This document shows, piece after piece, positions 23,793 to 36,492 of a stretch of DNA of 64,000 bases (position 1 is the stretch's first letter; each line of letters starts with the position of its first letter). A program made the translations under genes and the position numbers. This stretch comes from Nectonema munidae (Eukaryota > Nematomorpha > Nectonematoida > Nectonematidae). The notes under the pieces were generated by a model, which saw only the letters and a list, made by a program, of their open reading frames with translations, searched no databases and had not been told where the DNA came from. The stretch is taken from the NCBI GenBank assembly GCA_030549495.1, contig JAUIRK010000365.1:124001-188000 (forward strand), in the 5' to 3' direction.

Positions 23793-26700
23793 GTTGTTTG
23801 TGTGTCATTCATTATCAACACTTTTATAACTTGTGCAAATGTACCATATGAAAAAAGTTCAGACTATTATCTTAGAAGCGTTGTCCGCATTTACATTCAG
23901 TACATTGTTATGTAATCGATATTTCTGATTTTATATTTGTCCTCACATTCTTAGTACTGAAGTAAAGTTGAAATTAATCCGCCTATTTTGGTAAACGACT
24001 TTTTTGACGTGTAATTCGACCTTACGCCAAATTAAGTGCCAGAGGATTTGTTCTTAGTGAGAGCACCAAAAATGTTACCACTACAACATCTTGATACACG
24101 CACAGAAGGACATACGATGTCTCAGCATTGGCATACTTTAAATGGATATTGAGTATATAGCAAGAAATAGATATTAATCAAGCATATCTCCTGTCTTGTC
24201 CGTAAATAATTTATAGGTGACTTTACTTGCCTTGGAATCATGCTTTATTTATTGATGCTTTTACAAAGAGTCCAAATGATTTAATTAATAATGAATCAGA
24301 AGGCGTTGTTAAGCTCTTGCTACATGGAAAATAGGCAAACTTTTGTAAATAAAACAGCGTCAATTCCTTCATTTTTCAAGCCAACTAAATGCTTTTCCGT
24401 AGAAATGCTTTTCTAAATTTTGTAAAATTGACATTTCAAAGAATATGCCATATATGAAACGAGTTTAAGTCAATTGCGAAACGTCAAAACTTTAGGAATT
24501 AAGTGATCTCATTAGTGATATAGAGTAAAAAGGCGCATAAAATTGGGACTCGGAAAAGTCGGTCTGAGGAAACTAGGTTTCAAAGTGCTCTGCTTGCTTC
24601 TTTAAATTCATTGAATGTTTTCTTTTCATTATGTTTATAGGATACTAAATATAACAAAATTTCTTTAAAATCAGCTTAAAAAGCTGAAAAAAGGTTTAAA
24701 ATCAATCTTGTTTCTTCCATCGTTGTAGCAAGAAGCGATGTAGTCAACTGAGAGACTTAGTCCTCTGAGAACCAATTTTTTTAGATCATGTTCTCGTCTT
24801 TTAATGACTTTTGAATGTTTAATCTAAAAATGATGCCTTAACTTATCTTTTTCAAGCAATTACACATTTTATCTGTCTTTTTAAAGCTCTTTTAATGGAA
24901 AGACATGATGGCTTTTCTACAAATCCAAACACTAATATTCAATGTGAAATTGAAAGTGAGTATTCTAAAACCAAGTGTTCCTAGACGAAGCTTTCTGAGA
25001 TGGCATTTTTCTAACACCATATAAAAAAATAGGTTTGGTGGGAATGGTATAATTCAATTGGTCCATTACAAATTGGTCTAATAGGTAGAATTCCTCTAAA
25101 GAACGAGAGTCTAACAGGCATTATGGTCTCGTCTCGATTTGTTGTAAATGAGCGTATAAAACACAGAGCTTAAATAAGGGATGTTTATTTAATTAAAGTA
25201 AAATGTAAGCATTATACTTTATTACATAGAAATGGCTTAAATATATTCCACATATGGTTTTAGCGCCATTCACAAGATAGAAAATAAAGAGACACTATCA
25301 ATTTAGACGCTCCACTGTCTAAACTCTTGACTGATTATAATCTATTATCCCTCATAAATTTTATTTTCCAAAATTATTTCATCCTTGTCTTTCAAAATTA
25401 TTCCTTTTTGTCTGCATTTTTGAATTTTGAATAACAGGTGCGAATTTAACATATATGAATTAATTCTATATTTTTGTTTTCCTTTTCAGTGGGATTAATT
25501 ATTTTATTTTAAATTTCAAAAGTTTAACTCTACAAGAAGCAACGTTCCTAGCTAGCGTCACGCTACGAAGTTTGGAAATCAGTTATTCAAGTTCAAAGAT
25601 GGTGGAGAACTTTTAAACTTTAAAGGAAACATGCTCATATCGATGACAAGGACCATCGAGAATTGTAACGCAAAACTCATGGCGTAATCAGACAATTTCA
25701 CATTTTTCAAATTTTAACCAAAAAAACCAGGAAGCCAAAAACAAAAATTTTAACCAAGAAGCCAAAAACTGCTTTAAACAATCGATATTAAATAAATTTG
25801 GCAAGTATTCAATTTCCATAATAGTTTATTCTATTTTGAAGAATCAGCTTCCTAAATTTTCTTCAAAACAAATATAAACCAATAAAAGTGCATATTTGTT
25901 TATGAATCCAGGAGTCCAAAAAACACTAGAGTTTATTTGCTATAACTGCTCCAATAGGAAATAAATTTTTAATTTTATAAAAGTTTTAATAAAATAAAGC
26001 TTATATATTTTTTTACTTTTTTTTATTTTTTTAATTTATATCCAATTCCTCCCTTGGGCTTTATAAGAAAGGTCTATTACAATTTTTTGGAAATTTTCTT
26101 GAATTTTATCTTCTAGAAGCTTTCACTGCAATTCATCTCACTGGCAAACAAAAATTAATTTACTTCCATTACGATAAAAACGAAAAAAAAATTTACTTTA
26201 GGAAACATTTAACTGCTCTAGATAAAGATTTCTTAGAATCAAAGTTTTCCCTTCTCTTAAAATTACGTCACTCAAGCATAAAAATTTTTAAACGCCAAAA
26301 ATTTTAACTGTTAGCCTTATTGCTGAGCAAAATTTTTTACTTTATGTTTCAAGCTTCCTACAGAACAATTTGTTAAAAGATTGTTGGAAACACCAAAGCA
26401 ATATGTTGGTTAAGAAATTGGAAAAATCAATAATAAAATAGTCATTGTAGACGAATTTTGCTTCATATTTATTTTGGGAAAGTGTTGAATAATTGCAAAA
26501 ATTTGAAAAAACTGAATTTCTAAATTTTACTATGAAAGATGTGTTTTCTTCCAATAAAAAAGTCGCATTTGACGATACTGGATGCCAAACTATATGGAAA
26601 GAGGAATAAAATAAATCATATATGTGAAAAATAATACCATATATCAGATCTCCTTAAAGAACCATATGCAACACCAATCATGAAAGAAAGATACCTTTCA

Positions 26701-28499
26701 GTGAGCAAATAACTTTTATCTAAAGATAGCGCCTTTGCCTCTAAGAATAGTGTCAAAATTTAGCATTTTGAAAATTAAAATTTCAAAATTTCAAATGAAA
26801 ATGTGGAATTTAAAGTCAAAAGGACTGATTTTAACGGAAAAATGCCGAACTTAAATTATAATGGACGAACTTAAAGTGAAAAAGGAAGAACTTAAAGTGA
26901 ATAATGGCGACCTTGAAAAAAGTGTTATAAAAATGAAACACATGTTTAAAAATAGGAATAGAACTTCACATCCAACTTCGCAGTGCATTTTTATTTATTT
27001 CAGGATTCGAATTTTTTTAATTTTTTTAATTTCTTACTTTCTTTTAAGTTTTATAATGGACACATTCGTCAAACATTTTATTATCAAATATTGAAAAAAT
27101 AATTTTAATGAATAATTGAGAATTTCCAACAAATTTTAAAAATGGCTGGATTTAAGGATTTGATTCAAAAATCTGGGAGATTTCTGGATTTTCCATTCCC
27201 TGAAAAAATTTCTACGTACAACAAGATCTACCAAGAAAATTTGTTGAAAAAAAGGTGTTTTACTTGACAAACACTGGACAGAGCAAATGAAGAAAGAATG
27301 GAAGTAGCGCAAATATTTATTATTGTTGAAACATAAGGGAAGCCTCGAACCAACTTGTGAATACCTTCCTCATTGTTAGATTTTGTGAGTAAAGGTTAAG
27401 TGTTTTTTTTTTGCATCATTGAAACGTTTGGGCTGATATCCTCGTTTGCATAATGCAATATGAAGAAGGAGTGCTGATTTTCATGGTTTATTCATTCGAA
27501 AATGCTAATCATGAAAATCAATTTCTATGATTGGAGCAATTTGTTAGGGGCAATGCACACGTGAAAACCCTCTTGTCCAATCAGAATAAATCAATGCAAT
27601 TATTATATCTTTCTTTTATGTTTCCTAGTGCACAAGATATAAAGCGATTCATTTTAAAGGTGAAAATTTCAGGCGCGCAATCTCCTTCCCCTTTGACTCC
27701 TCCCTTTTCTATGGAAGGGTGTGAAGCTGAGATGAACAGAATCAAAAAATTTACAACAGTGTCTTTACACCAAAACTCTGGGTGATTGAATTATTGTTGT
27801 TTGAAGAATCACTTGGCTCGCGATTTTACTTGAAATTCAGGGATCGCATGTGATAGAATAAAATGGAGAAATGGAAGCAAAATTGTTTATTGATCATCAA
27901 ATTGGAAATGGTTTATACTTTATTGTTTTTTTATCCTTTTTGGATTCTATTTTAGCTTTTTTTCAATTCTATTATAAAAAATAAAAATAAAAATTAAAAA
28001 AGAGGAAAATTAATCCAAAAAATCTAAAATATATATCTAAAAATGAGATATATATATTTATATATATGGTAAATTGATATATCATCTTACTCTAAACTAC
28101 AAATTTGAAATCAGTAGAAGAGTTAAGTAGAGTTAGCTCCTTTATACTTGCAAGGCATTAAATTCATTAAGGAGTTAATTATGATTATTAATCAAATCAC
28201 TTTTTTATTGCCACCATTTTGAATAATATAGAGGCGAGAGTGCTAGCGTGCATTGATTGAATGAAGGCTTGATTGAATTGCTGCTAAGACAAGTCAATTT
28301 TATAAAAAAATTAACGCTGTATTAAGATGATTTGATATTATAACTCTAAACAAATGTCTTTCGTTGCGATAACAACCAACAAAATTATACGCATTTTATA
28401 ATTGGAAACTTCAATTTCAATGATTTAGAATAAAGATAGTATTATTTCACAAATGGATATAAACAAACTAAATGTTAGAAACAAGGCGCTTTAGATTTT
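23793..28499. other. Long AT-rich stretch without a clear gene
   Basis: No exon or complete element was recognised. Near 24060-24330 scattered peptide-like runs (PKMLPLQHLDTRTEGHTMSQ; FIDAFTKSPNDLINNESEG) suggest an old coding relic, but I cannot name it. A less AT-rich piece at 27530-27785 has an 84-codon open frame with no recognisable features. Confidence 0.45.
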
Positions 28500-29380
28500 T
28501 TTTTCGATGTTCAAAATCTGGCTAAAAGCTTCCAACAATAGTCGGCCAGCATCATGCCTTTGCAACTTTTTTCCATTGCCCTAATGTCTTGATGTAAACT
28601 TTCTCGATGTTCATCAATCTCTGCAAAAAAATCTCACAAAAGTGCAAAAAGGGAACGTTTAGTGACATTCAATATCCCATTGGTGAGTAATATTTCAAAA
28701 AGATGTTTGATCCCAGACTTGCAAATAATAATTAATCAATAGATTTCTTCTAACGTAAAAAATTGTCACAAATCCAAGTGAAAAAGCATTTCAAGCAGAC
28801 AGTTATACCTCATCTATAGTTTCGCTTTGAAGTTGAGATGTTTTGGCAAATCTTTGATTTGTGGTCCAACAACAACAATAAATACCTTCTTTCAGTTTAG
28901 CCTTTGTGATTTTTGGAAACTTTTTAACTATGTATATTTAAAAGGACTTGAAGCTCTTTCTCCAAGTCTTTTTACGCACTATTTTATTGCCTCAAGTTAT
29001 ATAAGTAAAGGAGGCTATTATACATTGCTTGGATTGGCTTGAAGCTTAAGCCTGACTGATATGTTCCTCGAGCTGGCCAAACAGATTTGAGTAGTTCTTG
29101 TCAGTCAAGCGACTATTCCCTAGGCATAAAAGACAGCAAGATTTTGTTACTTTTCTTAATATTTTAGAGTCACCATTCCAATGATCTTCAAATCACCACA
29201 TATTTTCCAATAATATTTTTCATAAGAGATACACGCTCAAGAGTTTTATATTACCATTGTGAAGTAATACACATGTCAAACAGATTTTTGAAGGAAACGA
29301 TCACCATTCTGACGAATCATGGCTTTCGGATGAAGACGCAAAAAACTGTCAATATCTTTACAAAAGCAAAATCTGGCCTT
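28500..29380 (-). mobile_element. Relic of a recurrent transposon-associated ORF (class not recognised)
   Basis: On the - strand, fragments occur in the order LKSVLLHNGN-like (near 29270), SCCLLCLGNSRLTDKNYSN (near 29130), ITKAKLKEGI (near 28900) and DEHRESLHQDIRAMEKSCKG followed by MMLADYCWKL (near 28600-28530). From memory this is the order of a repeated protein family of arthropods and cnidarians (CVLLHNGN, CFLCxWDSR, SEAKLKEGIFVGPQI, DEHGERFHQDIxxMEKRYQG, MLADYCWxL). Its enzymatic nature is unknown to me. Reading frames are broken repeatedly; it is a fossil. Confidence 0.65.
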
Positions 29381-32300
29381 TAACCAATAAGTGTATTTGA
29401 TAACTTTTCAAATTAATTTTTTCAATTTATTTTCTTTCATTTTTCTCATTGAAGTTTATTTAGACTTTTTAATAATATATTTAGCAATAGTCAAAACTAT
29501 AATTTATAATTCAGCTGAGTTTTTACTAATTTTGTTGGTAGGAAACCCACTTTTGGAAAAGAGTCGTTACAAAATTTAGTTAGTAGGTCCAAACAATTTT
29601 ATCGAAAACTATTTATGTTAATTGTTTCAAGTCATACATTACAAATACTATTACAAATATTGTAAAATGTTTTCAAATAAATAAATAAAGGTTGAAAAGA
29701 CAAAAAAAAAATTTGTAATAAAGCCTTCAGTTTTGAAGAATTTTTACAACAAATTTTATTGGATCTCTTGTGATCTCCAATAAGATTTTGGAATAATTAT
29801 TACCACTGGAGCAAAAACAAAAGTTTGGTGAGAATTGTATCGCTCTATATACAAGCGGTTACAAACATGCCTGCTATCTCCCGCTGTGAAAATTTACCCA
29901 TAACAAGTGATTATGCATTCGATTTTTCTTTGATTGGAAATAAGGAATACTTTGGGTAATAATTTAAGCGATAGTGGCATTGAATGTTGGATATCCGAAA
30001 AATTCCGAATTCTCTGCCCAATATTCGGAAGCGACACTTTCCTACAGAGTGTAAGGTAGGAAATCGATTTTTCTCCGAAAATAAAATATCAAGTAATGAA
30101 GGAAACCGTATAGAGAGATATCTCTAAGCCTTCAGAAAATTTAAGAAGCCTTAAGTTTCAAAAAAAGATTAGAGAGAGAGTGGACCAAAATCATTATATT
30201 CTATTTTTACTATACGCGCTTATCATTTCTTTCATCTGTGATGTGTACTGTGCTAAGATTAGCGGATAAATATTTCTAATGTTATATGTTAAAATTTGCA
30301 AAATTCTCTTACATAATTTTGAAAACAGGTATCACAACTTGGCACATAAATATATTGGTTTTAATAATGACTTCATGTCTAATTGTCGAGAGGCTGAATT
30401 GTTTTGAGACCACCTTTCTCTGAAGCATAATTTTGGCTGATTTGACAAATTTAGAGTCATTAAAGCCTCCTTCGCTAGTCCATCCCTGCTATACGGGTCG
30501 GAATATATGTGAAAGTGATAGTATTGGGATATCTTTTATATATATACTACAATTTTATTAGTATTGTTTCTTTTTTATACAAACTTTCATGCACAAAAAC
30601 CTCAAAATTTACTTTCAGATGTTTGAGTTTAAATTAAATTTCACGAGCTTAAAATTTTTTGTAGTCAGCACAAATTAATATAATATGCTTAGTGGTCGAA
30701 GTACATCGATCCAAAAAAAGCTTGTGAACTATAAAAGGTTTTGAAATTTTTCTATTTTCAAAATTTTTAACGCCATTCTAAAATTGTCATACAAAATGAA
30801 CCAATGAAAAAATTAAAAATAAATTTTAAATCAATTAAAAGAATGTATCTTGAAGAAGAGCTTAAGTCAAATACTTGAAAAAATTTTTTTTTCATTGTTC
30901 ATTTTTGGGGAGGTAGAAGTTTCCAAGACATGTAAAGTTCATCGGCATGCTAAAAGTAGTAAAAAACCTGAATGTTGAATATTCAACTTTTTAGCACTTT
31001 ATTTATTAATTCTTTAAAAGTGACTCTTTGCTCTCGTAATGCTGGATTTAGTGAATTTCAAATTCTGACATGTGAATGAAGATAAGAACGATTTTTTTTC
31101 ATAAAAATATAAAAGTAAAATGTTCAAATAAAATAATGTCAACTTTTGACCCTAATTTACCCATCTTTCTACATGTGTTGACAAGTATTGTATAATAAAA
31201 AATTTTTTATGTTGAACATAAATATTTTATATTTCACGACGATGCATCAATAGTATACAACTTTTAATCTAAAACATTACATTTTGATTTATGATTACTA
31301 TAACTTTTTATATAGCTGTACAACATCCTATTTTACCCAACTTTCAACATTTGTAAGCAATTATTTTATAAGTTTTTTTTTTATAAATATAAGCTTCCTT
31401 TTTTCAATTGTCTCAATTTCCTTTCTCTATATAAGCTTTCTCAATTTCAATTACAGCTAGCCATTTTTAGATGTTGGATGTCTAAAAACAGAATTAGTCT
31501 TCTTCAACACATTAGTTTTGATAATAGTGATTAGGATAGAGGGCAAAAAGGATGTCAAAACTGCTGAAAGTTATTTTTGCCATCAACTTTTCCAGATTTA
31601 ATTCTTGGGAGAATTAAAAGCTTAAAAATTCTTAGTATACAAATGGCTCTACATCAATATGGAATGATAAAGGAAATATAGACATTCAAAAAAATATTTC
31701 CAATCCTAAAAATGTCAACATCAAAATTGAAAAAGTCTTGCTGCCAATGTGCTAAACATATTTGCTCTCAACATAAAACAATTCCAATCCTATATGCTTT
31801 GATTGCTGATAATGATTTTTTAATCAATAAAATAAATTGAAAAATGAAAAATTCTCTATTTGCGTCTATAAAATCCAGAAATTGCTGATTTAACTTGAAT
31901 AAAACAATGATTACATTATTGTCTACAAATTCATAGACCCCCGCTAAAATTAGGGTATAGCTGACAAACTTTATAAATTAGGAGAGTTTAGAAATATTTT
32001 TTCAAGTAGTAATTCTTTAATATAAACGAAAATATGTATTTTTAACTTGAATAAAAGATTGATTTTAAAAAATGATGACAAGCATTTTTCTTACGATTTT
32101 TGCTGAAAGTGAAATGACATCATAGACTTAGATAAAATTTTAAAAAAAACAAGCATATGTCATTTTATTTAAAAAAAAACTATTGCATTACTTTTGAGCT
32201 GGTTGCTATTCCTGTTTCCGCCTGTATTTTTATGCAAAAAGTGTGAAAAAACTCATGAAAAATGGAATATGAAGAAATTTAGGTCTTAGAAAAATGAGAG

Positions 32301-33244
32301 TTGATTCCTTTTTTGATACGAGGAAAAACATAATAAATTTTGGCTTTCATGACAGTATGAATCATTCACATCACAAAGTGAAATGGCCCAAGGCTTTTTT
32401 GTATATGTAATGCATAATTGCATAATTTTCACACCTAGAAAATATCATTGATGTATTGTGGAGACTTTCTACGAGCAAAACAAACTTTCGGCTAACAAAG
32501 GAGAAGCAGATTTAATAAAATTTGGAGCTGTCAAACAATATATCCATGAATATATTCAATACTCAAGTCACGACACCAATAAGTATTCCTGAAACTTAGA
32601 AGATTTAAGGGCTATAGAGCAGAATTGCCATATGAATTTAGAAAAATTCAAAATTAAAGTTAAACTTAGACTTAGCAAAGAAAATCCAAGGAAGATTTGA
32701 AATATCTTGAAAAATAAGGAAATTAGGGTATTCATTTACTAAAATATCAAGATTAATTATATTTTCAATCGATTTAGGTTTTGTTCAGTCTTTCTGACAG
32801 TGGTCCTTTTCCTCGAGTTGTTTTTTTCATGAATTTAAATTAATTTATTAAACACTTGGAACAATTTATCAAACCCTCTGTAATTTGACGTAATCGATAT
32901 CAATATTTTGGCATTTTTAAATTTTCATCATAGTTAAAATTCATTTTTCAGAGATTTTACTTTAAAAAAATAAAAGAAAACTTTAAACATTAACAAAGGA
33001 TTTAGTTTGCGTAAGTAAAGCTTAGATTGCAGACTAGAAGCTCTCCACTTCAAGTCTCTTGAATCCATTATTGCTTAAACTTTGAAGTTTTGTACAAATT
33101 GATTTAGATTCATGGAAATACGCAATCTATGCCCCATATGATTTTACCAACACTGAAAGTAAAATGTGGTATTTTCACAACTATAGAAGTCAGATAAAAG
33201 TGATAAAATTTAGTTTAATCAATTTCATAGTTTTATTTTGAGAA
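29381..33244. other. AT-rich stretch without a clear gene
   Basis: No complete element. A 42-codon frame at 31712-31840 (+) with the Cys/His pattern CCQCAKHICSQHKT resembles the Cys-rich tail of piggyBac transposases, but nothing else of such a gene was found. Confidence 0.45.
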
Positions 33245-33497
33245 TAAGTAAATATTTACAATATTTTTCTGTTATGCCAGCTCTGCCAATATTTGAACAA
33301 AATGAGAATGATACATAAAGAATTTTATATCTTTTTTCTGTCATTTGTTTTACCTGACTGAAAGTGAATTTACTACTAAAATAATAAATCACCCATGGTT
33401 TAATAGTGTTTTAATTATCAAGAATACTAATTTTATGCATTGCTGCCATAACCATTTAAAGTGTATAGTCACTGTAACCATTATTTGTTTTCAGTGA
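33245..33497 (+). repeat. Dispersed repeat, copy 2 (~250 bp)
   Basis: Counterpart of 23561-23792, same orientation, diverged with small indels. Confidence 0.65.
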
Positions 33498-33690
33498 ACG
33501 AAGAAAGTAGAGGAATTTAATAAATTTGATAGAAATGTCATTAACCTATATACTTATCCATATTTGCAGAGTTAAAAACTATAATAGTAAATATTTGAAA
33601 AAACCCAAGATTGAAATGCAAGAAACCTAGAAACCAAGCATTGTATCAAGAAAGCAAGAACTTGGTTTAAAACCGAAGAATGGTCTAGAG

Positions 33691-33992
33691 CAGTGATTCG
33701 CAAGCGGTGTGCCGCGGCACTAAAGGGTGCCGTAAGATTTTTTAAGGGTGCCGCCAAAATGGTGCAACTGTACTTTAAAACTTAACATTACATATTTGTA
33801 TTATTATATTTTCTGTGATAGCAGGATCAGTATAAATCTTTCAGTATTGTTGCATCAATGCAGATGTAGAAATAAAAAATTATAATAAAAAAACTATGGA
33901 AATTTTAAATAAGTTCTTCCTCAGAGGGTGGAAGGAATTTTTAAAAGGCTCGCCAAGGGTGCCAACAAACTAAAAAAGGTTGGGAACCACTG
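33691..33992. mobile_element. 302 bp hAT-type MITE with perfect 8 bp target duplication
   Basis: Begins CAGTGATTCGCAAGCGG and ends GGTTGGGAACCACTG, an inverted-repeat pair of hAT type, flanked on both sides by GTCTAGAG (33683-33690 and 33993-34000). The interior repeats GGGTGCCG/GGGTGCC-like words near both ends. Non-coding. The intact duplication suggests a fairly young insertion. Confidence 0.92.
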
Positions 33993-34000
33993 GTCTAGAG

Positions 34001-34690
34001 GAGGCTGCGTACTTTTAAAATCATAAGTACAGAGAAAATTGATTTTGTGATGCTAAGATAGGAATATTTTATTTGCAAATGCTTCACAGAAATCAAATAT
34101 TATACCAAAAAAGGAATATGAAAGACTTTGATATGTTTACAGCAAGACAGAGAGACAATTAGAACAATGGTAGGGAGGATATTTTTGATCCTATAATCAG
34201 TTGTGAAATAATTCACTCGAATCGCGAAAGAGAGACGGGCGTGAGTTACGTAAAATTTTTTATCACAGCTGTTACAGGAGTAAGAGATTTTAAATGGAGA
34301 TTCAAAAGCTGAAGAGCAGCTACACACACATTTAGTCCCGACCCCAAATCTCTGAATAAACATATAAGAAGAAGACACAATGCTCCCTTTAAAAAATATT
34401 TATGATCCCCTGATTAATATGGATCCTTCATTATCCACATACAAATAATTTTTTCTTATCTTAACATTTTCCCTTCTCAATTGACATTTGGATACGATGC
34501 GGGAAATCAAAAAATTAACTTTTTTTTAATAAAAATATAATTCTTGGTATGTAAAAAACTTTTTTTTGAAAAATTAATTTAACTGTATATATAAAGTTTG
34601 CAAATAAAAACTGGATATGAGAAAAAAGGATATAATGGCTTTCTGGAGACCTTTACTTTTAATTTGTTATAACTGAAATTCGCTATATCT
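34001..34690. other. Intergenic, no gene seen
   Basis: A 92-codon - strand frame (34378-34100) with several cysteines (KCVCSCSS, SYSCNSCDKKFYVTHA) is present but unassigned. The CxxC...H pattern is suggestive of a zinc finger remnant; support is weak. Confidence 0.3.
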
Positions 34691-34696
34691 AGAATT

Positions 34697-35006
34697 TTAC
34701 TTGATTTTTCAAAAAGAAACCTAAGATTCCACTCTCAAAAATTTCATAAATTGTTTTGTAAAAAGTCTTATTTAAAAAGCTTTTTCTCTGAAAGAATGAT
34801 TGATGACTGGAATTCACTTCTCGGTGATATTGTTAATGCTCCAAACGTATATGATTTTAAGAACAAATTGGATGAATTTTGGAAAAACAGAATGGTTTGA
34901 GCTCTGCTAAACATTTCATTCTCCCCTTCTTCTTTCCTCTACTCAGATGCGATAATTAACAGGTTCTGCCTACTTTCTCTAATAAATTATGTTATGTTAT
35001 GTTATA
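34697..35006 (+). mobile_element. LINE 3' end, TTATG-tail family, copy 2
   Basis: The open frame ending at 34900 reads LRFHSQKFHKLFCKKSYLKS, then FSERMIDDWNSLLGDIVNAP and FKNKLDEFWKNRMV, the very C terminus of a CR1/L2-like reverse transcriptase ORF. A short 3' UTR runs to a TTATG tail (AATTATGTTATGTTATG at 34986-35003). It is strongly 5'-truncated, the usual outcome of incomplete reverse transcription. Confidence 0.88.
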
Positions 35007-35257
35007 TCAAAAGTCTAAACGAAGTTCAAAGGTAGAAGTACTTTTCATGGGAAATTTTTTTTAAAAAAAGTGTAAATTATATAACTTTTTTCTATGAGAA
35101 TGCATCAATTTAACAAATTCTGTTGAAGCAAAGTTTTTAGGATTCTTAGTTTGGCAATAATTTATCTGAATTAGTTGAAGAAGCAACGAATATAGGCTTC
35201 TCCGGAAAAAAAAAGTTTTGATAATAACTTTGTTTCTTTTTTTGAACTAATATTTTA

Positions 35258-35667
35258 TTTTCTAATTGATACGAAATCACTATCATCCATTTCTTTTTGT
35301 GAGCAAGATAATGCTTCTTTTATTTGAAAAGCGCTGACCTTTTTACTGCAAATTTGCGGGACTTTTTCCACTCGTCCCTTGTGAAAAATATCATGGTCTT
35401 CAGAAGCTTCAAAATTATGATTATTTTTAACATCAGAGATAACAAGATTGTCACTTTCCAAGTCCTGAGAAGAATTCATTCTTTTAAAGAAAAATTGTTA
35501 AATCTTCATTAAGGTAGGATGTTAAAAGTTTGGATAGTTCTTTCAATTAACTTTGGCATGTCTCTTGGAGGTTACCTTTGACGGCTTAAAAACTTAGAAG
35601 CAAAGTTGACAGAGAATTTCAGGTCTTTCGATATCGCATTTTGCTGCATTTCCACCCTTATCTGTAA
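35258..35667 (-). CDS. Two candidate exons of an unrecognised small gene
   Basis: On the - strand, TTTTACAG at 35668 precedes an open piece to about 35584 (translation QNAISKDLKFSVNFASKFLS) that ends CAAAG|GTAACC. A second piece starts after CTTTAAAAG at 35481 with AATGAATTC and stays open for 74 codons (NLVISDVKNNHNFEASEDHD; acidic and polar), ending just before AATAAA. The splice signals and the poly(A) signal are reasonable, but the product is unknown and the phases could not be verified. It may be part of an old repeat. Confidence 0.25.
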
Positions 35668-35899
35668 AAGTTTTGCGTCTAAGCTTCTTTTTTTTCAAGG
35701 TATCAAAATAATTTCAAAAACTTTTAGGCTTTTTTTTTATGTTCAATTTGAAATCTTCGCTTTTTTAAAGGGTCACCATAACAAAGGATGTTTAAACTTC
35801 CTAGACTTTTCATAAAGATTTTTTTCTCATAAATAGAAATAATTAATTAAACAGTTCATATATGGATTGTTCATCTTTTTACTTTTTCTCAAAGGCGTG

Positions 35900-36484
35900 G
35901 CTTGGTTGATAGTAGAGCTAAAAAAAACATAAAACTTTAGGAAGCCAAAGTCGATATATGAGTTCTTGTGCAGATTAGAGAGGTCGTTTTGATTTTGTCT
36001 TAATCCCCTAATTGAACATTAAGTTTGTTTGAGATGGAAGAAAATAGTTTGGTATTGTAGGAAATATCAAATGTAATGGAGTAATGGTCACTACCGAACC
36101 GTGATGATAAGAGAGTAGGATGTGTGTAATATGAGCAGGAGAGTTGGTAATCATTAGATCTAAAATACTATATTTTCCAGAAGTACTCTATGTTTCTTCA
36201 ACCAATTGAGACAAATTGTGTATTCGGTTAGTTTAACTGAGAATTCTAAAAACTTTGCTTCAACAGAATTTTTTATAGGTGAAGTTTTAGGAGTTTCGAA
36301 AAATCGAAGGATAGTTGAAGTGACTAATGAAAATTCCCCTGAATTGAGGGAATAAATTTAGGAAACAAGAAATAAGATGGAGAATTTCTTGTCTTGAGTG
36401 AGTCGTTTAATAGATGCAGAAGGTAATAACATTTTTGCGTTTATTCTTGATTTCCAGAGCAATGTATTCGATGTGATAAGGAAC
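35900..36484 (-). mobile_element. LINE fragment, endonuclease C-terminal part
   Basis: On the - strand the sequence contains LDLMITNSPAHI-like and RFGSSDHYSITF-like runs (near 36150-36060), the SDH active-site region of the APE-type endonuclease of non-LTR retrotransposons. It is the downstream half of the LINE whose upstream half lies at 38289-38480. The two were separated by the hAT at 36493-38280. Frames are broken. Confidence 0.65.
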
Positions 36485-36492
36485 CAAAGGAG

